IMG/VR virus record: IMGVR_UViG_3300009593_000129
Coordinates: 1-23,208 of that record
Direction: 5' to 3' (one strand)
From: a virus
DNA: 23,208 nt
Shown: positions 8,299 through 14,119 of the stretch, piece after piece
Layout of the letters: the number at the start of each line of letters is the position of its first letter
How positions within the stretch are numbered: position 1 is the first letter of the stretch
Translations under genes and position numbers: made by a program
The notes under the pieces: model-generated
Told to the model about the DNA's origin: nothing
What the model saw: the letters and a program-made list of their open reading frames with translations, nothing else
The model's database searches: none

Positions 8299-8665
8299 AG
8301 TCCAAACAATAGGGATGCTAATTGCATTAGTATCAACCATTGGGGCAGGATTCTATGCCTATGGAGTTTTTAATAATCGTATAGATGTACTAGAAACTAA
8401 AGAATATACCATTGAACAAAAAGTTGATCTCTCAGGAATTAATGATGCAATTGCTAAGATCCACGAGAAAATCAATGAAAGATCAAATGCATTAGGTGCA
8501 GCTCAAGATGATGATTATGAAGAGATCCAAGAGTCTTTAAGATCTTTAGGTACATCTCTTGAAAGCATAAAAGCATCAGTTGCAATCAATGAGGCAGCTA
8601 TAGAATACCTTGATGCAAAAATAGAAGAATATAAAGCAGCTCAGTCTAATCCATTATTAAACTAA
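8279..8665 (+). CDS. Membrane-anchored coiled-coil protein
   Basis: 128 residues from ATG 8279. AGGAG at 8267-8271 is 7 bases upstream, which favours this start over the in-frame TTG at 8276. One membrane segment spans about residues 10-31, followed by an Asn/Arg/Ile/Asp junction and a long acidic, heptad-like helix to residue 120. The architecture repeats that of the protein encoded at 5074-5484, so both are candidates for a spanin-like or envelope-bridging role. It overlaps the end of the acidic-protein gene by 20 bases. I cannot name the family. Confidence 0.7.
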   Translation: MQGIISKVQTIGMLIALVSTIGAGFYAYGVFNNRIDVLETKEYTIEQKVDLSGINDAIAKIHEKINERSNALGAAQDDDYEEIQESLRSLGTSLESIKASVAINEAAIEYLDAKIEEYKAAQSNPLLN

Positions 8666-8668
8666 TAT

Positions 8669-8818
8669 ATGGAGTGCAAAAATTGTGGGCATGAGTTACA
8701 CCAAGGCAACTCAGGACAATGTCCAATCGAGGATTGTGAATGCATTAATCCAGAACCTAATGCTTTGGATGAATTTTTAGAAACGATAGGAAAAGGGAAA
8801 AAAGGGGTTACCACTTAA
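8669..8818 (+). CDS. 49-residue zinc-ribbon mini-protein
   Basis: ATG at 8669 lies 3 bases after the preceding stop, and the frame ends with TAA at 8816. The product has C3-x2-C6, H8, H11, then C18-x4-C23-x-C25, enough ligands for one small zinc site, and an acidic helix after it. Its last codons (GVTT-stop) are made by an attP arm repeat, so the gene ends inside the attachment region. It closes the plus-strand series. The function is unknown; a small nucleic-acid- or protein-binding regulator is one option. Confidence 0.6.
   Translation: MECKNCGHELHQGNSGQCPIEDCECINPEPNALDEFLETIGKGKKGVTT
8804..8816 (+). repeat. Candidate integrase arm site 1 (GGGGTTACCACTT)
   Basis: The first of three identical 13-base direct repeats flanking the tRNA-derived core. 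It codes for the last residues of the zinc-ribbon mini-protein. Repeats on both sides of a core are typical arm-type binding sites of lambda-like tyrosine integrases; the role here is inferred. Confidence 0.6.
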
Positions 8819-8857
8819 TTTTATTTTTCTTGATTTATATAGAGTTTTTTTTACTTC

Positions 8858-8880
8858 TTATTGGTAACCCCAACCAATAA
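8858..8880. repeat. Inverted repeat containing a reversed arm-site copy
   Basis: TTATTGGT (8858-8865) and ACCAATAA (8873-8880) are perfect inverted repeats around 7 bases. Bases 8862-8871 (TGGTAACCCC) are the exact reverse complement of the first 10 bases of the arm repeat. It may be a fourth integrase site or a binding site for a bending factor. No T-run follows it, so it is not a good terminator. Confidence 0.5.
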
Positions 8881-8909
8881 AATCAATAACTTAGGTATGA
8901 ATCTTGTCA

Positions 8910-8949
8910 ATTATGATTCCTCCGCTCTAACCAACTGAGCTACCCCGCC
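8910..8949 (-). other. attP core: 5' half of tRNA-Met (CAU)
   Basis: Read on the minus strand from 8949, the bases give a tRNA 5' half: acceptor GGCGGGG, TA, D stem GCTC/GAGC with a normal loop, G26, anticodon stem GAGGA and loop ATCATAA with CAT at 8915-8913. Position 39 (8910) still pairs with A31. The sequence then becomes TGAC and can no longer close the stem, and no 3' half follows. A tRNA fragment beside an integrase gene marks attP. The crossover probably lies in the anticodon stem-loop. An intact attB in tRNA-Met is predicted; tRNA-Ile with CAU is less likely from the acceptor sequence. Confidence 0.8.
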
Positions 8950-8950
8950 A

Positions 8951-8964
8951 CGCAGAAAACTGCG
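8951..8964. other. Small hairpin next to the tRNA 5' end
   Basis: CGCAG-AAAA-CTGCG is a perfect 5-bp hairpin ending 1 base from the tRNA 5' end. It is flanked by a 9-base A-run on the far side (a T-run upstream of it on the tRNA strand). After integration it would lie directly upstream of the rebuilt host tRNA, where it could influence 5' processing. On the minus strand the T-run precedes the hairpin, so it is not an intrinsic terminator for integrase. Confidence 0.45.
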
Positions 8965-8973
8965 AAAAAAAAA

Positions 8974-9011
8974 TTAGGGGTTACCACTTTTTCGTTAGGG
9001 GTTACCACTTT
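8974..9011 (+). repeat. Candidate integrase arm sites 2 and 3 (tandem 17-mers)
   Basis: TTAGGGGTTACCACTTT occurs at 8974-8990 and again at 8995-9011, a 21-base period (two helical turns). The second copy includes the integrase stop codon and last codons (ESGNP-stop on the minus strand). Together with the copy at 8804 and the inverted copy at 8862 they bracket the tRNA core. Confidence 0.65.
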
Positions 9012-10077
9012 CCCACTTCTCTATCGCAGCTTCAGTCATCTTATAATTCCTTGGAAGATAAGTTTCAAGGATCTTCTTTGTTTCTTCAATCGTGTGTCCT
9101 GAAATAGCTGATATCTGTATATCAGTCACTCCAATCTCAGCCATCCTTACCATTCCTGTCCTGCGTAAATCGTGAAAAGAATTATTTTCTAATAGATGTT
9201 TCTTTTTAAACTTCAAAAACTTTTTTTGAAAACTATCATACGATGTTTTTTTAACCAATGTATCTTCATTGTGAGTACGCAAATACGCATCAAGCGGTTT
9301 CTTTAATCCTTTGTGTACTTTTATTCCCACCACTTTATTCACTCTCCTTTTAGTCTTTGCTTGTTTGAGGGTTATTTTCTCACCATCATAATTACTTCTT
9401 TTTAATTCTAGAATATCCCCTATTCTTTGAAGAGTATAAATTCCTAACAATAAAATAATATATTCCGTTGAAGTCAACTCATCTTTATTGTTGTGAAGTA
9501 TTTCAATATCTTCTGTGGACCAAATTTGTTCTCTCTCAGTTGTTGGTATTTTACCAAAAGCAGAAACAGGATTAATAGGAACAATTTCTCTTACCTCTTC
9601 TTGGTTAAATAATATTCGAAGAGTTGATAAATATTTATTAGCTGCATCTTCTGAAATCTTTTTTACAAAAAATTCTTTAATAGATTGTACATCACTTCTA
9701 GTAATTAAATTTATTTGAATGTCACCATACAAATCTTTAAACTCTTTAATATGACGGCTATAACTTTTTTTTGTATTTTTAGCTTTGGTTTTATATGCCG
9801 TTGAGTTTTCGTATAAATCACACATCCAAGATACACTTCCGTAAGACCCTGGTGATTTAAAAGTATTATCAATCAATACATACTCTTTATGAAAATTATG
9901 ATGGTCTGGAGATACTGAAATTCTAGCGTGATATTTTTTATCACGGAAATAATAATAATATTTTTTAATTATTTTTTTAGATTTTTTAGAACGAGATCGT
10001 CTAGTGATTTCTTTTAAGTACTTGTAATTGTGTTTCATGAGCTGCTCTAATACCACTATCCTTTCGAATTGTGTCAT
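8995..10077 (-). CDS. int: Tyrosine-recombinase integrase
   Basis: 360 residues. The basic N-terminus (about 22-50) suits arm-site DNA binding, and residues 82-165 match the SAM-like core-binding domain. The catalytic domain shows R218 (TLQRIGD), a probable catalytic lysine near 241-243, the H302-x-x-R305 box (FHDLRR), H328 in SGHT and the nucleophile Y340 in LETYLP. All expected active-site residues are present, so the enzyme should be functional and should recombine attP, which touches its own 3' end. The start at 10077 overlaps the Xis-like gene by 77 bases. An internal ATG at 10038 (residue 14) would shorten the overlap, and neither has a strong ribosome site. It is the last gene of the minus-strand lysogeny operon. 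Confidence 0.93.
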   Translation of the reverse strand: MTQFERIVVLEQLMKHNYKYLKEITRRSRSKKSKKIIKKYYYYFRDKKYHARISVSPDHHNFHKEYVLIDNTFKSPGSYGSVSWMCDLYENSTAYKTKAKNTKKSYSRHIKEFKDLYGDIQINLITRSDVQSIKEFFVKKISEDAANKYLSTLRILFNQEEVREIVPINPVSAFGKIPTTEREQIWSTEDIEILHNNKDELTSTEYIILLLGIYTLQRIGDILELKRSNYDGEKITLKQAKTKRRVNKVVGIKVHKGLKKPLDAYLRTHNEDTLVKKTSYDSFQKKFLKFKKKHLLENNSFHDLRRTGMVRMAEIGVTDIQISAISGHTIEETKKILETYLPRNYKMTEAAIEKWESGNP

Positions 10078-10240
10078 TATCTAGCCAAGCATCAACTTTT
10101 TTTATGTCGTATTTGTTCAAAACTTTTTCTTGTTTTGGGAAACCTATAGCATGTAGCTTATTTTCCTTATCTAAAAAAGACGGATAACTAAGTCCTAGAT
10201 ATAACGCTATTTCTTTTTTATTTTTTAATCGTTGTGTCAT
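10001..10240 (-). CDS. Excisionase / AlpA-like small DNA-binding protein
   Basis: 79 residues. Residues 6-20 (KNKKEIALYLGLSYP) resemble the first helix-turn-helix of Xis/AlpA winged-helix proteins, and residues 30-54 (IGFPKQEKVLNKYDIKKVDAWLDN) resemble the wing followed by the typical 'D-x-x-x-W' helix. It lies between repressor and integrase, overlapping the repressor gene by 23 bases and integrase by 77. This order suits an excisionase or recombination-directionality factor. It could instead be a minor regulator. Confidence 0.7.
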   Translation of the reverse strand: MTQRLKNKKEIALYLGLSYPSFLDKENKLHAIGFPKQEKVLNKYDIKKVDAWLDNDTIRKDSGIRAAHETQLQVLKRNH

Positions 10241-11249
10241 CTGCTATTTGGTTTAAGGATCTATTTTCAAGGTCGTAAGCAAATAGTTCTTCAATAGCAC
10301 AGGGGGAAGTTTGGATCTCGGGTAGTGCGTAAACGAAATCCTCTATTGCTACATTTTCAACTATTATTTGCTGGTCTGCCCAATTTCTAACATTGGCTAC
10401 ATCTAATTCTTTATCTCTATTTTTTTTATTATCTGGTCGTACCTTATCAACTCTTTCATAATAAAAATAAATAGTAACTGTATTCGGAAGGTTACTTTCA
10501 TCTTGGGTTATCCACCCAACACAAATTCCATCTAAATTTAAATCATATTTTTCTGGATCCTTGAGTTCAATAAGACAATAATTACCAAGACAAGTATCGT
10601 ATAATTTTACATTTTTCTGGAGTCTTTTACCCATTTGTCCGTATATAGAATAACAATCATTCCAAGGAGTGTCCCACTTCACTACGACAGGATTTTTAAT
10701 CCTACAAGTTTGAAGCATTATATTATGTCGCCAGATATTATTTCTAGCTCCAATCTTTAAAGAAGTTATTGTTGGATCATTTTGTTTAGCTCTAAATGTT
10801 CCAAGCACAGGTATTGAAGTATAATTTTTTAAATCACTTACTAATGCAGATTCCTCAATAGGAACTGTTGTACTTCCAGAAATTTTATTCCAAACTTTTC
10901 TATATTTTGGATACGCTTTTAATAATTTATTAATGACATTGATTGTTGTTGTGTGTCCACTTCCAGGATTAAAGTGTTCTCTTTGCATATTATATAGAGT
11001 CTTTAAAGCAACCCCAGATTCATCTGCAATCTCATCTAACTTCTTATTTTCATCTAATTGAATAGTATTAACTACCATGAAAAAATCCGAATTGGATTTA
11101 ACTGGTCCACTCGCCTTAAATTCAATGTCGAATATCTTTCTATCGGTAGGACTTAAAGTAGCCATAATACCACTTTCAACCTCAGATGCCTTTAATCTTG
11201 GCAAATCACCCTCCTCCTCTCTGTAGTCATTTATAATCTTATATATCAT
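10218..11249 (-). CDS. CI-like phage repressor with HTH and S24-like C-terminal region
   Basis: 343 residues. A helix-turn-helix lies at about 70-90 (LDEIADESGVALKTLYNM), preceded by an extra N-terminal helical segment. From residue 146 (IPVLGTF) the sequence resembles the start of LexA/S24 repressor C-terminal domains, with later strands ending in VTIYFYY. I do not see the usual Ser/Lys dyad context, so self-cleavage is doubtful. It is the first minus-strand gene, facing the early operon across 254 bases, exactly where a lysogeny repressor is expected. AAGGAC lies about 10 bases before the ATG at 11249. An ATG at residue 29 is an alternative. Confidence 0.72.
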   Translation of the reverse strand: MIYKIINDYREEEGDLPRLKASEVESGIMATLSPTDRKIFDIEFKASGPVKSNSDFFMVVNTIQLDENKKLDEIADESGVALKTLYNMQREHFNPGSGHTTTINVINKLLKAYPKYRKVWNKISGSTTVPIEESALVSDLKNYTSIPVLGTFRAKQNDPTITSLKIGARNNIWRHNIMLQTCRIKNPVVVKWDTPWNDCYSIYGQMGKRLQKNVKLYDTCLGNYCLIELKDPEKYDLNLDGICVGWITQDESNLPNTVTIYFYYERVDKVRPDNKKNRDKELDVANVRNWADQQIIVENVAIEDFVYALPEIQTSPCAIEELFAYDLENRSLNQIADDTTIKK

Positions 11250-11280
11250 ATAAAAAAAGTCCTTTTTTCCTCAGATCGAA

Positions 11281-11309
11281 AAATTAGGCATATAGAAAGA
11301 TATTGTCAA
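11281..11309 (-). promoter_or_regulatory. Candidate repressor-operon promoter
   Basis: On the minus strand a perfect TTGACA (11309-11304) is followed after 17 bases by TAATTT (11286-11281), a poor -10. Transcription would start about 25 bases before the repressor ATG. A GCATATA repeat (11288-11294) lies within the spacer. Confidence 0.45.
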
Positions 11310-11311
11310 GT

Positions 11312-11350
11312 AAAAAAAGATAAAAAATAGTAAAAAAAAATTAAAAAAAA
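11312..11350. promoter_or_regulatory. Phased A-tracts, likely bent DNA/UP element
   Basis: Four A-runs of 7, 6, 9 and 8 bases start at 11312, 11322, 11332 and 11343, that is every 10-11 bases, matching the helical repeat. Such phasing produces static curvature. The block ends 3 bases before the -35 of the early promoter and lies just upstream of the repressor promoter, so it may serve both. Confidence 0.65.
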
Positions 11351-11353
11351 TGT

Positions 11354-11381
11354 TTGACTTTACATTGCCTAAGTCTATAAG
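11354..11381 (+). promoter_or_regulatory. Candidate early-operon promoter
   Basis: TTGACT (11354-11359) and TATAAG (11376-11381) are 16 bases apart, with the A-tract block directly upstream. The predicted start is near 11388-11390, so the message would begin at the first arm of the leader inverted repeat. TGCCTAA (11366-11372), in the spacer, is the reverse complement of TTAGGCA at 11284-11290 by the opposing promoter, a possible shared operator. Confidence 0.6.
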
Positions 11382-11389
11382 GGTGAAAT

Positions 11390-11482
11390 GTTTATATGCT
11401 TACATTTTTTTACAATATATAAAGACGAGAGTTTTAGGTAGATTCCGAGCATATAAACCCCAGTTTCTTAAAGCTCTCGTCT
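11390..11482 (+). promoter_or_regulatory. Structured early leader with two interleaved inverted repeats
   Basis: Arm A is GTTTATATGCT (11390-11400) and pairs with AGCATATAAAC (11448-11458), 11 bp. Arm B is AGACGAGAGTTTT (11423-11435) and pairs with AAAGCTCTCGTCT (11470-11482), 13 bp with one G-U. The order A-B-A'-B' means the RNA can form a pseudoknot or choose between two hairpins. The B stem ends 5 bases before the ribosome site AAGGAGG (11488-11494). The A arms also carry GCATATA, a possible operator at DNA level. Confidence 0.6.
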
Positions 11483-11503
11483 ACATTAAGGAGGTAAAAA
11501 ACT

Positions 11504-12067
11504 ATGAACATCAGTAACTTAACAACTGAGGTCTTAGACCAATATAAAGATGATCCAGCTAAAGCAGCGGAGCATTTATCTGATTCTGAGTTTTCAGAAT
11601 TACAATCTTTATTGAAACACGCAAATGATTTCAATAAAGGCCGTAGTGAGATATTGCAAAAAGCAATGTACTCAAAATATGGCGAACAAGCCAATCAAAT
11701 AAGAGAAGCCAAGAATAGTAAAGGACAAGTGTCCTGGAACTCTCTAGAAAACCCAATGCTATCAATCTCTTCTACTAGCCCTATCACTACTAAATGGGAC
11801 AGTAAGTCATTCTGGGCGGTTGTACTTAATAAAGTAAATGGAGCGGACCCAAAGGGCAATGATCTTAAATCTGTCCTAGTGGCTGATTTATTAAAACTAG
11901 GAGTAGACATTAAGATTAATGTTTCAGATAGCAACTGGCTAAAAATTAAAGCAGGAGATACGGAACTACATCAAGCGGCTAAAAAACTATTAGAGCCTTT
12001 TAGAACTGTAGAGCCTAAGAAACCTACTTTTGCAATTAAATTAAAAAAAGAAAAGGAGGAACAGTAA
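11504..12067 (+). CDS. First gene of early operon, unknown function
   Basis: 187 residues, probably soluble. The N-terminal third is helical and acidic. The centre (about 75-115) contains Ser/Thr-rich and tryptophan-bearing segments, and residues 120-150 look like alternating helices and strands (LKSVLVADLLKLGVDIKINVSDSNWLKI). The tail is basic (PKKPTFAIKLKKEKEEQ). I do not recognise the family. A strong AAGGAGG 9 bases before the ATG and the elaborate leader suggest high or controlled expression early in infection. It is followed after 1 base by the Sak4-like gene, so a recombination or DNA-binding accessory role is possible. Confidence 0.75.
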   Translation: MNISNLTTEVLDQYKDDPAKAAEHLSDSEFSELQSLLKHANDFNKGRSEILQKAMYSKYGEQANQIREAKNSKGQVSWNSLENPMLSISSTSPITTKWDSKSFWAVVLNKVNGADPKGNDLKSVLVADLLKLGVDIKINVSDSNWLKIKAGDTELHQAAKKLLEPFRTVEPKKPTFAIKLKKEKEEQ

Positions 12068-12068
12068 T

Positions 12069-12992
12069 ATGAGTGGTTATTCAATTATAACACCAGACCA
12101 GAGAGCAGCTCATTTGGCAACGCAAGGGCCAAAGATTCTGTTAACTGGTTCTTTTGGTGTGGGAAAGACTTACACAATAAGAACTATTCCTAAAGAAATG
12201 AAAACGATTGTACTTGATATTGAGAGTGGTCTTATGACTGTGAATCAATGGATGAGAACCGAAGAGGGATCTCATGTACAAACAATCAGAATTGAAACAT
12301 ACGAAGATTTTGAAGATATAACTGTTCTAGCATGTGGACCAGATAAGTCCGCATCGCCAGATAGTCCTATGTCCCAAGCTCATCACGATCATGTGATGCA
12401 AAAAAGAGCTGCGGCTGGGATTGATGTTGAGTCAGAAAAAAAGATGTTTCAAGAAGCAGATGTATTTTTTATAGATAGTATATCTGATTTAACAAAACTA
12501 GCATTCGCCAAAGCTAAAAGAGAAGAAACAACTAATAATCTTATGCGTGTTTATGGCAACATGGGATCTTGGGTGTTGAGTGCTCTTAGGCATTGGCAAC
12601 ATAATCATACAAAAACAGTCATTTTCTCTTGCAAACTTAGTCAAGAAGAAGATGAAATGGGACGAAAGTCTTGGGTTATTGAAACTGAGGGAAGAAAAAT
12701 TAAAAACGAACTTCCTGGAATAGTAGATGAAGTTATCACTCTTGCTGATATTGAGCAAAAAGGTGAAAACGGAATACCTACTGGCAGTTTTAAAGCCTTT
12801 GTATGCACAAGCCCCAACCCAGGGGGGTATCTGGCGAAAGACAGGTCAGGTCGCTTGGCGGGAATTGAACAGCCGCATTGGGGAAACTTGTTCAAAAAAA
12901 TGCGTGGAAACGGAGCCGAGGAAGTAAGCACTACCAAAACAGCCTCGACTCCTGTTGCCCTTAAACCAATGAAGGAAACAACAAATGGATAA
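12069..12992 (+). CDS. Sak4-like RecA-fold ATPase (phage recombination)
   Basis: 307 residues. Walker A is GSFGVGKT at 27-34, followed by a strand ending in VLDIESG (48-54). Walker B is VFFID at 132-136 within DVFFIDSISDL. This short ATP-binding core without other RecA domains fits the AAA_24/Sak4 group of phage proteins, which act with a single-strand-binding protein in annealing and strand invasion. The C-terminus is a Thr/Pro/Lys-rich tail. The next gene, overlapping by 8 bases, encodes a putative SSB, the expected partner. AGGAGGA precedes the ATG. Confidence 0.8.
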   Translation: MSGYSIITPDQRAAHLATQGPKILLTGSFGVGKTYTIRTIPKEMKTIVLDIESGLMTVNQWMRTEEGSHVQTIRIETYEDFEDITVLACGPDKSASPDSPMSQAHHDHVMQKRAAAGIDVESEKKMFQEADVFFIDSISDLTKLAFAKAKREETTNNLMRVYGNMGSWVLSALRHWQHNHTKTVIFSCKLSQEEDEMGRKSWVIETEGRKIKNELPGIVDEVITLADIEQKGENGIPTGSFKAFVCTSPNPGGYLAKDRSGRLAGIEQPHWGNLFKKMRGNGAEEVSTTKTASTPVALKPMKETTNG

Positions 12993-13845
12993 TACCTTTA
13001 ATACCGACTATAGTAAAGCGAAGTTGACCGCCCACTCTGAGTCGCAAAATCAATTTCTTAAAGACAATAAAGTAGATATCTCTAGTAATGAAAATCAAGC
13101 ATTACCAGAAGGTACACCTGCTGTCTTGGGAATTGCAGTCAACACTCGCTTTGTAGAAAAAAAAGAAGCAGAAAATAGACCAGTCAATAATGGACAGGTT
13201 TATTTATCACCTAAAGGAATGTGGATGGTTCCATTTACTATGACTGTACTAAGTCATAATGGAGTAAAATTCGTAGAGAAATACTATCCAGTACAAAGTG
13301 AAATACAATCTGCACCAACTCTTGAACAATATCATGCCCTACAAGGCACGGATCGATTTAATCAAATCAATCTGGATATTATGGAAGCTCAAGATAAACA
13401 AGCTGCTTATGCAAAATTGTATAAAGGTCAAATGACAAGTCTTAAGATGAATGAAAATTTCATCCCAGATGTTATACAAGCTGCAAAAGGAATAGCTTGG
13501 AATGATGAAACGGCCCCAGAATTTAATTTGGGAGCCAATATGTTTCAATCTTTAGACGGAATGGCTTTCCCAGTTATCTTATCATTTAAAAAAGATACTG
13601 GTTATGGAGATAAGAATGAAATTAAGTCAATTATTCTTCCATTCGATAACCAAGGTCAGCCAAATCCAGAGTACACCACAGTAATGAACGATAGAATGGA
13701 GGGAAGACAAACATGGATTCCTGGAAATTCTGGTGAGTCATTCAATACAAATGCATTTGATAATCAAAATGCAAATGTAGGTGGAGCACAACCAACTCCA
13801 GAAATGGATCCTGGTTTTTCTGCTCCAGCTTGGAGTACTAACTAA
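12985..13845 (+). CDS. Putative single-stranded DNA-binding protein
   Basis: 286 residues. Residues 43-105 are strand-rich with aromatics (VLGIAVNTRF, GMWMVPFTMTVL, VKFVEKYYPV), suggesting an OB-like fold. A helical insertion follows (112-150), then further strands (FPVILSFKKD). Residues 245-286 are an Asn/Gly/Pro-rich flexible tail ending in DPGFSAPAWSTN. A folded strand-rich core plus a disordered tail, directly after a Sak4-like ATPase, is how many phage SSBs look, but the sequence lacks a signature I can name. It ends 6 bases before a stable hairpin. Confidence 0.5.
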   Translation: MDNTFNTDYSKAKLTAHSESQNQFLKDNKVDISSNENQALPEGTPAVLGIAVNTRFVEKKEAENRPVNNGQVYLSPKGMWMVPFTMTVLSHNGVKFVEKYYPVQSEIQSAPTLEQYHALQGTDRFNQINLDIMEAQDKQAAYAKLYKGQMTSLKMNENFIPDVIQAAKGIAWNDETAPEFNLGANMFQSLDGMAFPVILSFKKDTGYGDKNEIKSIILPFDNQGQPNPEYTTVMNDRMEGRQTWIPGNSGESFNTNAFDNQNANVGGAQPTPEMDPGFSAPAWSTN

Positions 13846-13851
13846 TTAAAA

Positions 13852-13913
13852 GAGGGCTGGTTTTTATAGTGGGTTATTAGTTCATTTTCCCCACCTCCTT
13901 TCTACCAGCCCTC
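13852..13913 (+). other. Two-tier intergenic hairpin
   Basis: GAGGGCTGGT (13852-13861) pairs perfectly with ACCAGCCCTC (13904-13913). Inside it GTGGG (13869-13873) can pair with CCCAC (13890-13894). No T-run follows, so it is not a classical terminator. It sits between the putative SSB gene and the next gene and could stabilise the upstream message, attenuate transcription or be cut by RNase III. Confidence 0.6.
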
Positions 13914-13936
13914 ACAACATCTAAAGAGGAACATTG

Positions 13937-14119
13937 ATGTCAAAGGTAATAGATTTTAGTAAAGAAAAAGAGAAACGGATCAAAAAAAGAGCCGAGAATG
14001 AGATAAAAGATTTTTTATCTGATCAAGGCGTTCACCTGGAAACTATCAATTTCGAAGAAAATAAAGGTGAGGGAATTGTAGATATTGAATTTACATTAGA
14101 TTTCGAGGTGGATGAATGA
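13937..14119 (+). CDS. Small charged protein, unknown function
   Basis: 60 residues from ATG 13937, chosen because AGAGGA (13925-13930) is 6 bases upstream; an in-frame TTG at 13934 would be too close. The N-terminal half is a highly charged, mostly basic helix (KEKEKRIKKRAENEIKDFL), and the C-terminal half is acidic and strand-like (GIVDIEFTLDFEVDE). The stop overlaps the helicase start (ATGA). It may be a helicase accessory, inferred from coupling only. Confidence 0.6.
   Translation: MSKVIDFSKEKEKRIKKRAENEIKDFLSDQGVHLETINFEENKGEGIVDIEFTLDFEVDE

Noticed and set aside
8910-8949. A complete functional tRNA gene
   Set aside because: Only the 5' half to the anticodon stem is present. The sequence then diverges and no TPsiC arm or 3' acceptor follows.
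12498-12937. Minus-strand frames opposite the Sak4-like gene
   Set aside because: They lack start signals and overlap a gene with clear Walker motifs; they are shadows.
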